From Cranoglanis bouderius (lineage: Eukaryota; Chordata; Actinopteri; Siluriformes; Cranoglanididae): 64,000 bases of DNA. Shown here piece by piece: positions 1 through 12,135 of the stretch; position 1 is the first letter of the stretch; every line of letters begins with the position of its first letter. Location of the stretch: assembly GCA_023630585.1 (NCBI GenBank), contig CM042560.1, positions 2,550,001 to 2,614,000 of the forward strand. The letters are read 5' to 3'. The notes under the pieces are model-generated. The model did not search any database. It worked only from the letters and a program-made list of their open reading frames with translations, and was not told the DNA's origin. The position numbers and the translations under genes were made by a program.

Positions 1-1300
1 TTGCTATTTACAACATAATATCAAATATGTGAGGTTGTTGGGCTTCAGAACAGTGTGGAACGGTATTAAAGATTAAAATACAATAAAACATTTGTGCTTT
101 GGGCTCTACAGGCCCCATAATCCTGTACACTGAACTGAAATGAACTCGAGTGAACTGAAACGCTTCTTTCAGCACTTTTTTTTTTTTTTCATTCTTTGTA
201 CAGATGCTTAAAGCTTTGACCCAGATTTTAGAGTCCGACCCCAGCTGTGGTCGAGACACAAATGTGCTATGTTTGTGCTTAAATTTAACTGGGAAACCGA
301 GAGAGGAGTGGAATTAAAACGCGACCGTTCTCATGCTGGCTACATGGCTTCAACTTCGGTGTTGAAGTTTTGAGTGGCACGATGACTCAGATGTAAACAG
401 AAATCGGCCATATAATTGCACGAATGAAAAAAAAAAAAAAATCCACTCACGTCTCTCGTTCTCATTATCCGCGAGCTCCAAAAACTCAGTAGGAAAGCTA
501 ATTAGATGTTTCTTTATACTATCAGGTGTATGGGGTGTGTGTGTGTATGGATAATTTGCATGCAGCTCGTATTGTTTTTGGGGGAAAAAAAAAAAAAAAG
601 TTTCATTATGTGCACCTCAGGAGGAATTGCTGCAGTAGCTAATGGGTGTCCTAATAAAATAGCAACAGACTCCTTTGCATAGGATTCATTACAATGTCAC
701 AGCTTACAAGAACAATATATAAGAGTAACAAGACACTAGTGAAATTACGATCACATTACTGAGTATAATCTCAAATGACTAAAATCGCTTCTTGTACTTT
801 TCATCGCTGTTTGAGAGCAGGGGCTTCAGCTTTATTAGCCATCCGTTCATTTTAGGCCGCACCTGCCGCCATTTGCGATTACAGCGTTAGAAAATCCTCT
901 AGTGAACGTTATAACCCACTGAGATACAGCTTCGTTTTTCATATCAGGGTTTGCACTCGGGCTTGAAAGTCTTAACTTAAATCTACAATGGTTTAACAAT
1001 ATTTCAACCCAAATTAGTTCTCTTGAAAGACTTACTTATTAGCACATTTCAAATGATTATCTGCTCCCGTACAGTAAAAAATAAATAAATAAATACAATT
1101 TACAAGCTGTGGTAACTTTTTAACGTTTAGATTTTGTGCCAAACAGCCTACAAAAGCACTGTAACATTCAGCAGTAAGTGTTCAAATAAAATGTAAATTA
1201 AAACACCTATTACACCTAGCATAACATTAGCCTCACTAGTTTTAGCAAAGCTGTGTGTGACAATGGGAGGAAACTCAGATTTTCTACATTGACTGTGCTG
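1..1300. other. non-coding, no gene seen
   Basis: AT-rich DNA with poly(A/T) runs (about 173-190, 426-440, 583-599), a short TG run near 536-546 and ATAAA repeats near 1080-1097. The possible short open frames have no family features. It may be gulp1 5' intron or intergenic. Confidence 0.5.
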
Positions 1301-1359
1301 TACACGTGATTCAATATCACTTCGAAAAAGTTATGTGCAATTGGGACTTCGTTATGAGC

Positions 1360-1749
1360 TCTGTAACACGTCTTGCTGTCTGGTGAACTTTTCTGAGAGG
1401 AGACATTTATTTATCGGAACGTTTATGCAAGGAGTCTCCAGTGTCAGGACTTTGTAACAGTCGGAGGTAAAGCTGCTTCACATTTATGGTGGTTTTACAA
1501 AATCTTCAAGATAGAGGAGTTTACTCTTTGCGATTTCTCAGTAAAAGGACAAGCTGGGTTTTTTTTTTTTGTCTTATCAGCTTCATAAGAGAGAGAAAAG
1601 GGAGGCTGGTGAGGCATTGACGAGCATCTCAAGCCCAAACTAGCATGAACTAGCCTGGTAAATCTTGCTATCTAGCTAAAATACAGCATATAGCTGTATA
1701 AGAACTCCTCTCTGGTCGCTTTTGATGTGTGTATTTTTATTACCTCCTG

Positions 1750-1800
<51 letters not shown>

Positions 1801-2040
1801 GTGTTATTGTTCAATCAGCGTCTTTTTTTCCCTCCATACTCTCAGAAAAGGATTTTTTAACTGTGAACATTCCACAACATTAAACGTAACTATAAGTGGA
1901 TAAAAAGTATGATGTTTAATTAATACAGAAATGTAACTGTTGGAGAATCGCCGAGGTTTAAGAGGAATAAAACGGTTCTGGACGCACTGTTATTGGAATA
2001 TAATCCACTTCGGCGTGGTAACAGTAACTTGTTTTGTTCC
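1360..2040 (+). mobile_element. MITE-like dispersed element, copy 1 (family A)
   Basis: Contains the family signature AAGGAGTCTCCAGTGTCAG at about 1429-1447 and, further right, the other end (GAGGAATAAAACGGTTC, then ATAATCCACTTCGGCGTGG) at about 1960-2020. A TG microsatellite (1752-1796) sits between the halves. Other copies in the window share these modules, and none codes for protein. Boundaries are approximate. Confidence 0.6.
1752..1796. repeat. (TG)n microsatellite
   Basis: About 22 perfect TG units. Confidence 0.95.
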
Positions 2041-2296
2041 TTACATATCACCCACACCTCCAGCCTCTCTCTGTGAGGGCGTCTTAAATGTCTTTGACTA
2101 GACACCCCATCAGCACACTGACTGCGTGATCAATAGAGATATCTAAGCGCTCCCTGCAGATACTGATGAAACAAGAGCGATAGCCCTGTCCCTGTTAGCA
2201 TTCAGATAACGAGGTCTGACTGCCACACAAATACACACAGCCTATTAGAGTAGCTGCGCTCCTGTGTGCTACTACTGCGTACATGTCTCATTATTA

Positions 2297-2701
2297 CTGT
2301 GCCCTCCACTAATATTGGCACACCTGGTAAATATGAGCAAAGAAGGCTGAAAAAATGTCTTTACTGTTTAACCTTTTGATCTTTTGTTCAAAAAAATTCA
2401 CAGAAATACTCTGCTCTCATGGATATGTAGTCTCCAAACTCATCAGGCATTATCGGAGAAGACTCGGAGCTGTTATCTTGGGAAAGGGAGGTAGCACAAA
2501 GTATGGACTAAAAGGGTGCCAATAATTGTTGCACACATATTTAACAAAGATTTTTTTGGGGGGATAAGCCTGTGTTTTGTTTGCAATTGTTTGATATCCA
2601 TGAGAGCAGAGTATATTTGTGGACAAAAGATCAAAAGGTTAAACAATAAAGACAATTTTTCACATATTTACCAAGGGTGCCAATATTAATGGAGGGCACT
2701 G
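2297..2701. mobile_element. non-autonomous DNA transposon with long terminal inverted repeats
   Basis: About 405 bp. The left end (GTGCCCTCCACTAATATTGG) is the inverse of the right end (CCAATATTAATGGAGGGCAC), and similarity extends inward for more than 100 bp on each side through AACCTTTTGATCTTTTGT and CTCTGCTCTCATGGA. The non-coding centre is short. The TATTGGCACCCTT-type end is typical of fish Tc1/mariner-derived MITEs. Confidence 0.8.
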
Positions 2702-2794
2702 CATTTTGTGCAGTGGACAGAAATAGACGGATATAGCTGTTTAGGTCTGTATACACATGTACTGTATGTAAACACACAACACAAGCAAAATGTT

Positions 2795-2798
<4 letters not shown>

Positions 2799-2864
<66 letters not shown>
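2799..2864. repeat. (AT)n microsatellite
   Basis: About 33 AT units. Confidence 0.95.
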
Positions 2865-2868
<4 letters not shown>

Positions 2869-2879
2869 TATACAACAGT

Positions 2880-4400
2880 GACTCATTTGTCAATGCCAGG
2901 AGTGTAATAATTCATTCGTTTAATAGTAATTCCGACTTTACATTATAGATTGCCGCAAAAATGAGTCCTAAAACCTGAAAATGAGTTAGCATTTGAGCAC
3001 TTCCGGTTCCATGGTGCCGAAGTCATTGGGTTTTTTGAATAGGTTTTCGGTTAAATGCCTGAAATAAGGTCTGTGGTTAACACAAGCTCAGGATATTTTC
3101 ACGATTTATTCTGCGACATAAAATACATCAGTAATACCCCACTCGTGATTATTTATTTATTTATTTATTTATTTTAAGCTTTTACGTGTCTTGAAAAGGG
3201 CAGTTGCTAGCAAGTGGTTAAATGGACAAATACAGAGGTTGTCGGGGACGTCAAACGCCATCACACCGAACAGGAAAACTCATCTACTACATCCTCGCTG
3301 TGTTTATACTCAAGCTCTTGCAAACGACTCCAACTCAAACTTTCCATTTTGTAGATTTATCAGTTTATAGTATTTTCAAATTGTAGTCCTATAAAGCTTT
3401 GCGGCGGTGACGTTGAAGTCGTGCGACCGTGGCTTAGTTTGTTTATAGCCTAACTTTAGCTTTTTGCTTCTGGTAATTGTATTTAGGCTTCAAAATTCAT
3501 AAATGTTGTGTTATTTTGTGAAGATTATCTTGATGAACACACGGTGTAAGAATCATAAATTTTTGTTGGTCACAGAGCTTATCTTCTGCAATAATCTATG
3601 AATCCAACTAGATGAAGTAAATGCTTGGTCTTGAGAAGTTGTAGGTCTTGGGCTTGATCTTGACTTGGCCTTGACCGCTTTAAGACTCGATCTCAGCTAG
3701 TCCTGGTCTTGGACTTGTCCTAGACTCAAGCAAGTTTATATTGTATTTTTTTAAAGACATTTTTTTCTTACCCAGCTTTATCAAGGCTGCCAATAATTCT
3801 GGAGACTGTATGGATGGACAGGTGAAACATTTGGATAATGAACTATACATAACGTGTGTAATGTGTTTCATACTTGTGAAAAAGAAAACCTCAGAGGAAT
3901 ATATGATCCTGATCCTAATTGTATTTGATTTGAATAAACATCTGAGTTCATTAGTGTTTTCTTTCCGATTCACCCTCCTACTGTAAGATGTACTTATTCA
4001 TGCTTATCTTTATTTCTCTCTGCCAGTAGCTGTGAGTTTGCCCACCGCACGTCTCCTGAGATGTAATTAAGTAGATAAATGGACAGAAATGTTTGTGATA
4101 GTCATTTTTAGTATATCTGGAAGGCATTTCATTATAAACAGACGGTTCAATAGTTTTCCATTTTATACTCCATTGAGTTTAGGCTCTGTGGATGAATATA
4201 GATTTTTATTTTTACTTTTAATAATCTTAATAATAATAGCAACTGTTGATTCTCTTGTTGATTTGTCTGCTGTTGTGCGAAACACAATCGTACTGTAAAA
4301 GACTACATCATCTTCCTTTAAGGAAGGACCTAGCGTTAGCTCTAGAAAGCAAGACTTGTTCCTGCTTCTGCTTATAAAAACAGGAATGGACTTGCTGGCT
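2880..4400. other. non-coding, no gene seen
   Basis: Holds an ATTT repeat (about 3149-3175), a dispersed repeat rich in GGTCTTGG/CTTGATCTTGACT (about 3625-3735; related copy near 20630-20890) and otherwise unassigned DNA. The short open frames at 3680-4423 look random. Confidence 0.5.
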
Positions 4401-4642
4401 GTCAGGTCTGGAATTATTGGCACCCTTCATGAGAATATTGAACAAAATGGTTTTGTAAAATAATCATTACATGCAACGATTTCAATTTTTCCACTTAAAG
4501 AACTGACCAAATTCATTACCTTTCCTCGAACAGAATCATACTCATAAGAGATTTCTTTTATTGTATTTTCTTCCAAAAAGAGATTATTGGCATATCTAAA
4601 GGATATTTTAAATAATGCAAGTGCACTGTTGTTGTATTGTTT

Positions 4643-5578
4643 CTGTGGCGAGGAGGAGGGCGTGGCCAGGCTGTGAAGGCGCACACCTGGCACTGATCTG
4701 TCTAATCAGTGGGAGAGAGAGCGGTGCTGCCACTCAACCTGCGAGCGAGAGGAGAGACAAGGAGGAGGAAGAGGGGAGAGAGAAGAAGCAAGCTGGAGAG
4801 CGAGCCAGGGAGAAAGAGAGGGGAGAGAGAGGAAAAACACTCTGGTCCTCAGATACGCGGTCATCCGGTTCTCAGCCAGCTGGGAAGCGATCCCCCACGA
4901 CGCCGGGCGATGGCACTGGACTTCCGAGCGGCCGGCTGCGGCTCCTCCCCTTTCCAGGCGGACGGCAGCCACATCTCTGCTTCCCCGGCGGAAGTCAGGC
5001 TCCTCCCCTTTTCCAGGCGGACGGCAGCCACATCTCTGCTTCCCCGGCGGAAGTCAGGCTCCTCCCCTTTTGCAGGCGGACGGCAGCCACATCTCTGCTT
5101 CCCCGGCGGACAGCAGCGGGTCCTCCATCTCCTGGCGGACGGCAACCGCTCCTCCCCTTTCAGGCGGACGGCAGCGGTTCCTCCGTATCCCGGCAGACGG
5201 CAGCGACTCCTCCGTCCTCCTCAGCAATCGCTCCAGTACCACCGCCTCCTCGGTGTCGCCATCCTCACACAGCGGCGAGAGCTCTCTGACAGCGTGTCCC
5301 TCCTCCTTCCCGGGTTTCGGCACCAGTGTAACAATTTAAGACGGGCAAGGAGGAGGCGGGAACCGGCTGAACATAAACGTAAAGTTTAATCATAAACGAA
5401 ACTGAAACAGAACATAAAACACACAAACGGGACACAAAATGCACGTGTGTCTCTCTCTCTCTCTCTCTCTCTCCCTTGAGCCTCCAGCCGCTCCTTTATC
5501 TCTCTCTCCCACTGATTAGACAGATCAGCGCCAGGTGTGCGCCCTCACAGCCTGGCCACGCCCTCCTCCTCGCCACAG
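4643..5578. mobile_element. 936-bp fold-back element with 79-bp inverted ends and GC-rich core
   Basis: The left end 4643-4721 (CTGTGGCGAGGAGGAGGGCG...) and the right end 5500-5578 are inverted copies with only two mismatches in 79 bp. The core is strikingly GC-rich for this window and holds a minisatellite (own entry). Both strands are open for about 200-270 bp because of the repeat composition. No transposase is visible. A short duplication (TTT) may flank it. Confidence 0.85.
4941..5230. repeat. 58-59 bp GC-rich minisatellite
   Basis: Three near-perfect units start at 4941, 4999 and 5058 (GCTCCTCCCCTTTCCAGGCG, then GACGGCAGCCACATCTCTGC, then TTCCCCGGCGGAAGTCAG). Shorter degenerate units follow to about 5230. 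It lies inside the fold-back element. Confidence 0.9.
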
Positions 5579-5689
5579 TTTCCTATGAGCTTGCGCAATT
5601 GTACAATTATGTTAACATCCGTCACAGCAGGCAAAAAAAAAAAAAAAGAAGACATTTCAGCATTGTGCAAGCCTGTAAAAGATAGACCT

Positions 5690-5850
5690 TTCTCTTTTTC
5701 TCCAGTTAGAGTCACGGCAGTACAGCTTGGGGCTGTGATTGCATTTCAGTGTAACACGACCGTAACATGGTGATGAAAGTGAAATGCAATGCAACTTAGA
5801 ATTACATTCGTGTCTGACATAAAGTGTTCAATTCTTTTAAAAAAGCAATA
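5690..5850. repeat. dispersed repeat pair B, copy 1
   Basis: Shares GTGATTGCATTTCAGTG..., GATGAAAGTGAAATGCA and the AATTCTTTTAAAAA end with 8865-9010. A non-coding element of unknown family. Confidence 0.6.
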
Positions 5851-6469
5851 CCCTGCTGATTGTTCTTCACGGGAGAATTTTTCATTTAGAGTTAGATGTA
5901 TGGTGAAGTTCATGTCTCACACACTTCTCATGAGAGACTTGCTGACTGGTGATCACGATGAATCCAGACTATTTCTGTACTTCTGCTTTTCTTTATTACT
6001 AAGGAGGCACGTGCGTGTGATAACTGGTTACACAACACACAGCGAATAATTTGCAATTAGTTCAAAAAAAAAATCTAGAACTAATCATATTTGTTTTATT
6101 ATAATTTAACCATGAGAAGTGTATTAGATCATTTTGCTTCTGTAGAAGATATTTTCACTTTTAAGGTGTTATCGTTTGCAGTACAGACAGATTTGATCTG
6201 TCATTTGTAAATGAATTTAGACCATCTTTTGCAGTATTTTTACACATTTAATTTCCACATAAGCTGCTTTTGAGCCTTAAGTAGACTTTTTGTGTAAAGT
6301 CAAAGCTGTACATCAGGCTTAATTAATCGTGATGAATTAAGTGAAATCTGCGATTAATGATAAATGACTTAATTTAAACATTGATTTAGATTAGTAGAGT
6401 AATTAGAGTGTTCTTTTGTGATTTGTGACACAGCCTCTGTTCCCTCAGGAGGCTCAGCGGAAGAGCGGA

Positions 6470-6680
6470 AAGACGGAGAGAGAGATACAGGGTTTTTTTT
6501 CTGCAGGGTCGCATCTAGTTAGGTCTATCAAAAACCATTCAGATGTGCACTAAATATTCTGTATATCAAGACAGAGAAAGAGAGAGAGAAGAGCGATATC
6601 ATCACGCCTCATTGTGCTGTGTGATGCGCCGGTTTAATTTTCTCCTTGCCGAGAACTAACTACCGCTTCCCCAGGTTCAG
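6470..6680. repeat. dispersed repeat pair C, copy 1, after GA tract
   Basis: GAGAGAAGAGCGATATCATC followed by CACGCCTCATTGTGCTGTGTG and TTTAATTTTCTCCTT recurs at 10310-10425, in both cases directly after a GA-rich tract. Confidence 0.6.
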
Positions 6681-6959
6681 TCTGAACCAAGTCTGCTCTT
6701 AAGCAATCAGGCCAGTTGTATTTCTCCGAAGTCTTTTAGCTGTGCTTTGAAATGAGCATTGATTTTACACAATCACTCGTCACTGACTAACAATAGACAC
6801 GAGGGTTCATGAGGGTTCGGGAAAACTGTCCTCTTTGTTCCTGAAGTTTCAAACGGCTAAAATATGCACCATTTTATACTTTTCTCAGAGAGTTCATAAC
6901 TAGTTAGTAAGGCAGTATGTAGTAGTAGTAATAACCCAGGTCATATAATCCACCACCGT

Positions 6960-7070
6960 AGGCCTGCCACAATAACTACTTTTGTTGGACGATATATTGT
7001 CCCAGAAATAATTGCGATAAACAATGTTATTGTCATTTTAAGACCATTTTATGTCACTGATATAATGATA
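6960..7070. repeat. dispersed repeat with ATATTGTCCCAGAAATAAT core
   Basis: GCCTGCCACAATAACTACTTTTG through GATATATTGTCC and TGCGATAAACAA is a sequence style common in fish hAT-derived repeats. It is single in this window apart from weakly related stretches near 19200-19500 and 32760-32830. Confidence 0.4.
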
Positions 7071-7229
7071 ATATAATAGCATAATAATGCAAATACACCC
7101 TTTCAAAGAGCAATGAACTGTGAACTCTTAAGAATATTCAGGTAAAATCGAGGCCAGCAAAAATGATTGAGCTCATATCCATATATCATATGAATAAAAG
7201 ACAAAATAAAAGGCTTCGGGGTATGTTGT

Positions 7230-7690
7230 TGCAGGAAAATAACTCAAATACAGGTACTACTGCCACCTCAAAGTTAATTATTTCCCCTATCACAGCACAT
7301 CCGGAAGTGTTTTATTGTTCTTAAACCACAGCAATCGGCCAAGTACTTCAATTTAGTATTAATTAAAGGATAACACCAAAAAAACAAACAAAAAAAAAAC
7401 AATGTAGCTTGTCATGTTACTGAGAAACCGCAAAGTGTAAAATTCTCTGTCCTGAAGATGTTGGAAAGCGTAGTTACATCTTTACCTTTGTTGCAGAGTT
7501 TTAACACTGGAGACTCCTTCCATGTGCCAGACATTGTAAGTTGTTACTACACAAACGATAACACAATAAAACGATAATTTGCAGCTGCACTACTGTCAGA
7601 GCCGCTGTTCCAGAAAACGAACCAACACCTTCTGACCAATCGGGATTCGGAATTCAACAGCGCTGTGGTATAAAACAAAGTTTATATTTA
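7230..7690 (-). mobile_element. MITE family A, copy 2
   Basis: Reverse-oriented copy. It has ATCACAGCACATCC and AGTGTTTTATTGTTCTTA at the left, GGAGACTCCTTCCATG near 7510, and CTTCTGACCAATCGGGATTC near the right end. Non-coding. Confidence 0.65.
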
Positions 7691-7849
7691 AATAGATGTT
7701 CATGTTCACATTTTTACTGTTTCTGTCATTATTTATTATTATTACTTTCACTTGAGAGTAGATAAGTATTTGCATACATTTCAACATTTCAGGCCAGTAT
7801 CATCCCCAGTACTGAGTATCAGGACCCTGTAGCCCCGTTTGTTAAATAC

Positions 7850-8860
7850 GTACCGTTAGCGCAGTGGTAGCTCAGTGGTTATGTTTGACGCTTTCATTCT
7901 TCCAGATCGGGTCTATTTTTGCTCATAATGCTCAGGCCATCCTTTGAAGCTACATTAACACAGCGAGGACGCTCTGCTCATCATTCATATGCTGAGATAA
8001 ATACATTTGCATGCACAAAGGTGGTGCCTTACATGAAAAAGAGACGGATCAGAAGGTTGATGTTCGGACCAGGCTCTAGAATCCCAAGGAGATTCTTTTG
8101 GACAGTGTGTGTTGGTTAGATGAGGGCTGGGAGAGGGAGAACACTATTAAGACGAGCATCTAAAGTAGTTGACTTAAGTATTAGTCGGACAGGATTAGGT
8201 TTCCGGACACTTGTCTGTTAAGTGATGTTGCCGGGAAGACGTCTGTATTAATTAGTCACATATGGTAAGAGATCAGATGGGACAAAAATCTCAGAGATAC
8301 TCCTGGAATAATGATATTACCCACCTCCACATGGAAAACTAATCCGATCCGAATATAGCTTGTAGGGCTTCTTAGCCCTAAAACCCCACTAAAACACATT
8401 TTGCCATACTTCAGAAATCAGAGTGCTCCCTAGCTGAGTGTAAGAGACACTACCAGTTCATAAAACCTGCAGAGTGCTACTCCTGAAGCTGAGAGCAGTG
8501 AGGGATGAATGTAAGAATGTATTCTGTCCCTGCAGGACCTGCACTTCAGATGTGTTAAGTGAGAATGGAAGTGCATGGCTGGCCACGCTCCAAATCAAAT
8601 AATACCCCCTCCCAGGAAGGGCGTCCATTCCGTGCTCGCTCAGTTCCCATTTCAGCGTGCTTGTGTTCGACTTCCCCTCTCACGGGGGTGTGGGGGAACA
8701 GGAAGCAGGAATAGACAATGATGAAATGCGTCTAAGATTAGCAAAGGAGGATCTTTTTTCAGCATCTTGAGTCACGCTATAAGAAGGCTACAGCACTCAA
8801 ATTGGCTTTTTTGTCTAATTTGTTTAGTTCTCAAAGCTTTTATCTAGTTTCGCCCTTTCT
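7850..8860. other. non-coding, tRNA-like SINE head and unassigned DNA
   Basis: CGCAGTGGTAGCTCAGTGGTT at about 7859-7879 looks like the A-box part of a tRNA-derived SINE, but no matching body follows. 8560-8750 is more GC-rich, with an inverted CCCCTCTCACGGGGG-type stretch. No gene is supported. Confidence 0.4.
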
Positions 8861-8864
8861 CTAC

Positions 8865-9010
8865 CCTCGAGTATGGTTAAAACCTGTAATTGTGCAGTGA
8901 TTGCTTTTCAGTGCAGCGCCACTGCAGCAGTGTCGCTGATGAAAGTGAAATGCAGTGCAGTCGGAAATTACAGCGTTTAATTCTTTTAAAAAGATTATGG
9001 TCTTTCACTG
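8865..9010. repeat. dispersed repeat pair B, copy 2
   Basis: See the copy at 5690-5850. The shared core is GCTGATGAAAGTGAAATGCA and TTTAATTCTTTTAAAAAG. Confidence 0.6.
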
Positions 9011-10154
9011 AAGCAACAAATCGACGCGCTCCAAAACGAAGCAACAGCTGAAAAACGTATCTAAATAGAGCTAGCTAGTTCACTCGCATCGGGGTTATAT
9101 GCATTACTTAGCTAGTTAATGCGAGCAAACTGACTAGTCTCGCATTATGTATGTTCGTTTTGTTACGCAACGGTAGTTTGGTTAAAAAAAAAAAAAAATG
9201 GTGGCATGCTACAAATAAATGACTTAAAATAAAATTGTCCTTAGCGTTAGTGAGTGAGCAAGCTAGGATTAAATTGATGTCGACTGAGTTGATATCCATA
9301 TCCGTACATCGAATGTGTCGTTCGGGTAGGTACCGCCGCAGACCAATTTTGACCGAAGAAATTCCTTTATATTTTGCTTTGAGCAATTTCCTAATACCGA
9401 AATGACAAAATTGTAAATAATCAAAACAAAAGAAGTTAGCAATTTATATAGGAATAACAAATATACAGTTATAACAGGATAGTGGGTGACTCTATAATTG
9501 ATTTGAGTTAGATATGAATGGTTTAGTATAAATAATAATAAGAAAAGTTTAATCATAAACCACAAATCTACAGAATGTAATGAAATCTTGCAGTCTTATG
9601 GTTAGGGTATATTAATGACATGAAATTGCTGGCATTAGTTTTTGGGGGTTTTTTTTTCCCCCCATAAAATGCCTCATCGTTAGTAACTGTTATTAATTTG
9701 TGTGTTGACATGATGTCAAAAAGTTCGTTAATGTGTGTACCCATCAGGCATTGCTGTGTCGGTCTCGTTACGCATATTTGGGAATGAAAAACGCACCTGG
9801 AACATGACCTTAATAATTTCATTATAGCTGGCAGCTTCTGGGAGGAAGAGTGTAATGTGGTTGGAGGAATAATTTGCTGAAACAGCAGTACAACCACAAA
9901 CGACTGTGGAGCACGTTAAATTAGCCATTTCGAGGTTAATGTTGGCCTGAGAATCGATTTGTAGCTGCTCTTTGTGTGTGTTTATGCTTAATGGATGACA
10001 CGTGCTAGACTGGCAGTTAATCTGAGTTTGTTTGAATTATTGATATTAATGATTTTTATAAATGAATGTTTATCTTTTGGTGGCCATGAAAGAAAAAAAT
10101 CTGCCTTCTGAAGGAATGTCTTTAATTTTTTGTAAGTAGGACCGTTAACTGTTT

Positions 10155-10301
10155 CTGATAGCAAGAGAGAGAGAAGGGGGGGGAGAGAGAATGAGACAGA
10201 CAGAGTGAGAGAAAAAAAGAGAAAGAGTGATAGAGAGAGAGCAAGTGACAGAGACACAGAGAGACGGAGAGAGACAAAGGGAGAGAGACCGACGCTCAGA
10301 G

Positions 10302-10347
<46 letters not shown>

Positions 10348-10617
10348 GAGCGATATCATCATGCCTTGTTGTGCTGTCTGATGTGCCGATTTAATTTTCT
10401 CCTTCCTGAGAATTAACTACCAATTAACTACACAGAGAGAGAGAGACAGATAGACAGACAGACAGACAGAGGCAGAGAATGACCGAGAAAGACATTAAAA
10501 AAAGAGAGAGCGTGACAACGAGAGACTCAGAGAGAAAAAAAGAGACCGAAAGGGAGACAAAAGGAGAGAGGGAGACGGAGTGACAGAAAAAGACAAAAAA
10601 GTGAGAGACAGAGTGGC

Positions 10618-10648
<31 letters not shown>

Positions 10649-10660
10649 TGTCACCATATT
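10155..10660. repeat. GA-rich microsatellite region with repeat C copy 2
   Basis: Two long imperfect (GA)n/(GACA)n blocks (10160-10345 and 10430-10645) flank repeat C copy 2 (about 10346-10430, GAGCGATATCATCATGCCTT). The open frames here are only repeat translations. Confidence 0.85.
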
Positions 10661-10751
10661 AAGTGCATTTAACTTGTTCTTTTCAAAGACAACAATTAGC
10701 AAACAAACATTAGCTGTAATTCCTAACACAGTAATAACTTTGTGTATACTT

Positions 10752-10755
<4 letters not shown>

Positions 10756-10796
<41 letters not shown>
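10756..10796. repeat. (GT)n microsatellite
   Basis: About 20 GT units. Confidence 0.95.
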
Positions 10797-10797
<1 letters not shown>

Positions 10798-11429
10798 CAT
10801 TTTCTGAATATGTTGCCTGGACATGCCACATATTTTCACATAAAAGAGGAGGGGAAGAGAGGTTTCTGTCATGTAAACCGGGAACACAATGACCGAGTGG
10901 CAAACAAACATGGCAGTACAGACACAGATGAACAGCTGAGATATATAACCGACTTGGCTGTGCATCCATCATGCAATGAGCCATTATGGGATATAAATGG
11001 CCACTTGTACTTTCTGGAGGCTGTGAAATATAGTGCCTGATGTGCGTTTTTCACCTTTTGTGTCATGATGCTAATCGGGGCTATCGTTCATGTGGAGGGG
11101 GAGAATAAATGTAGACAAATATACATTAGGCTCTCTGGAAATGGTGCCTTGTAACTAGACATCAGCAATCGATTACATTAGCTTGTACAAGCACTAGATG
11201 ACCAATATGTGAATGATCGTCCAGTAACAGGAAGTCAAACAGCAGGAAATGTGGTAAAATGTTGAGGGAACTCATGTGAGGGGCTTAGTTTGGTTCTCCA
11301 GGTGATCAGCTTTAACATCGATCACAGGTCCATCCCAGGTTTTTCTTTCTCACAGGTATGTAGATCTGTGGGAAAAGATAGAGGATTCCATGTTTGTGTA
11401 AAAACTTAAATGTAGCTAAACTGGGTTCT

Positions 11430-12135
11430 TGAGTGGTGCAGCAGAAAAGCGTTCACTCTGTCATTGGGACATCGTGAGTTCGAGTCCCAACGATGCCACA
11501 TACATCCGTGGCTGGGAGCCAAGGAAGCAAAATTGGTCGTGCTTTCTTGGGAGGGAAGAGTGACGTACGCTCCTTCGCCTGTCAATCAGAGCGACGTTAA
11601 ACAATTGTGGCTGTATGATGTAGAGGTCGACCGATTTAATCGGCACGGTTAACTGATTGCTGGAACGGTTATCGGCAAAAATCCACACCGAGAGCGGCTG
11701 AGAAGGGTCCGCTGTGATTATACAGTACGAGAGCGGCCTCTGGAGGCAAAATAAGAACTATCGCTGACAAATTTTGTTGTGTTATTTGAAGTGTTTTTCA
11801 ATCATTTTGGATGTATATCTTTTATTTAACTTAATATTTATTAACATTTAATATATATATTAATATTTATATATTTATTTCATTGAAAAAAGTAAAGTGC
11901 ATTTTCATGGTACAGTACTGTTTATTTTTGTAATAAAGTTCAGCTATATTTTACTTGAGTGTTATGTTTTCATTCAGTATCAGTTTTAAAAACTATCGGT
12001 TGATTAATCGATTATCGGCAGGTACTGACCAACTTGGTTATCGATATCGGTAAAATCCACTATCGGTCGACCTCTAGTATGATGGCTCATGTATGCAGAA
12101 GAGGGTGGATAGCGCTTTGTTTGTTACTTGTTTAA
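11430..12135 (+). mobile_element. tRNA-derived SINE, interrupted by a hAT-type MITE
   Basis: The head has a tRNA-like pair of boxes (AGTGGTGCAGCAGAAAAGCG; GTGAGTTCGAGTCCC near 11474-11488) and a body through TGTCAATCAGAGCGACG to 11620. It resumes at 12085 (TATGCAGAAGAGGGTGGATA). The reverse copy at 51236-51490 is contiguous across this point (CGCATACTGGAGC...), showing that the 456 bp at 11621-12076 is an insertion. Confidence 0.75.
11621..12076. mobile_element. hAT-type MITE with perfect 8-bp target duplication
   Basis: Ends TAGAGGTCGACCGAT and ATCGGTCGACCTCTA are exact inverted repeats. The flanks GTATGATG (11613-11620) and GTATGATG (12077-12084) are an 8-bp target-site duplication, the hAT hallmark. 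Internal DNA is AT-rich and non-coding, with ATCGGTTGATTAATCG palindromic motifs. Confidence 0.9.

Noticed and set aside
4615..5389. Overlapping 220-codon open frames on the + strand
   Set aside because: They are created by the GC-rich minisatellite of a fold-back element. They are open in several frames, have no protein family, and the inverted ends include the putative start.
7855..7910. Possible tRNA gene
   Set aside because: Only an A-box-like segment is present; there is no cloverleaf or B box, so it is more likely a SINE fragment.
9988..10984. Open frames of 124 and 186 codons on the - strand
   Set aside because: Low-complexity Ser/Leu runs from GA repeats and a GT microsatellite.
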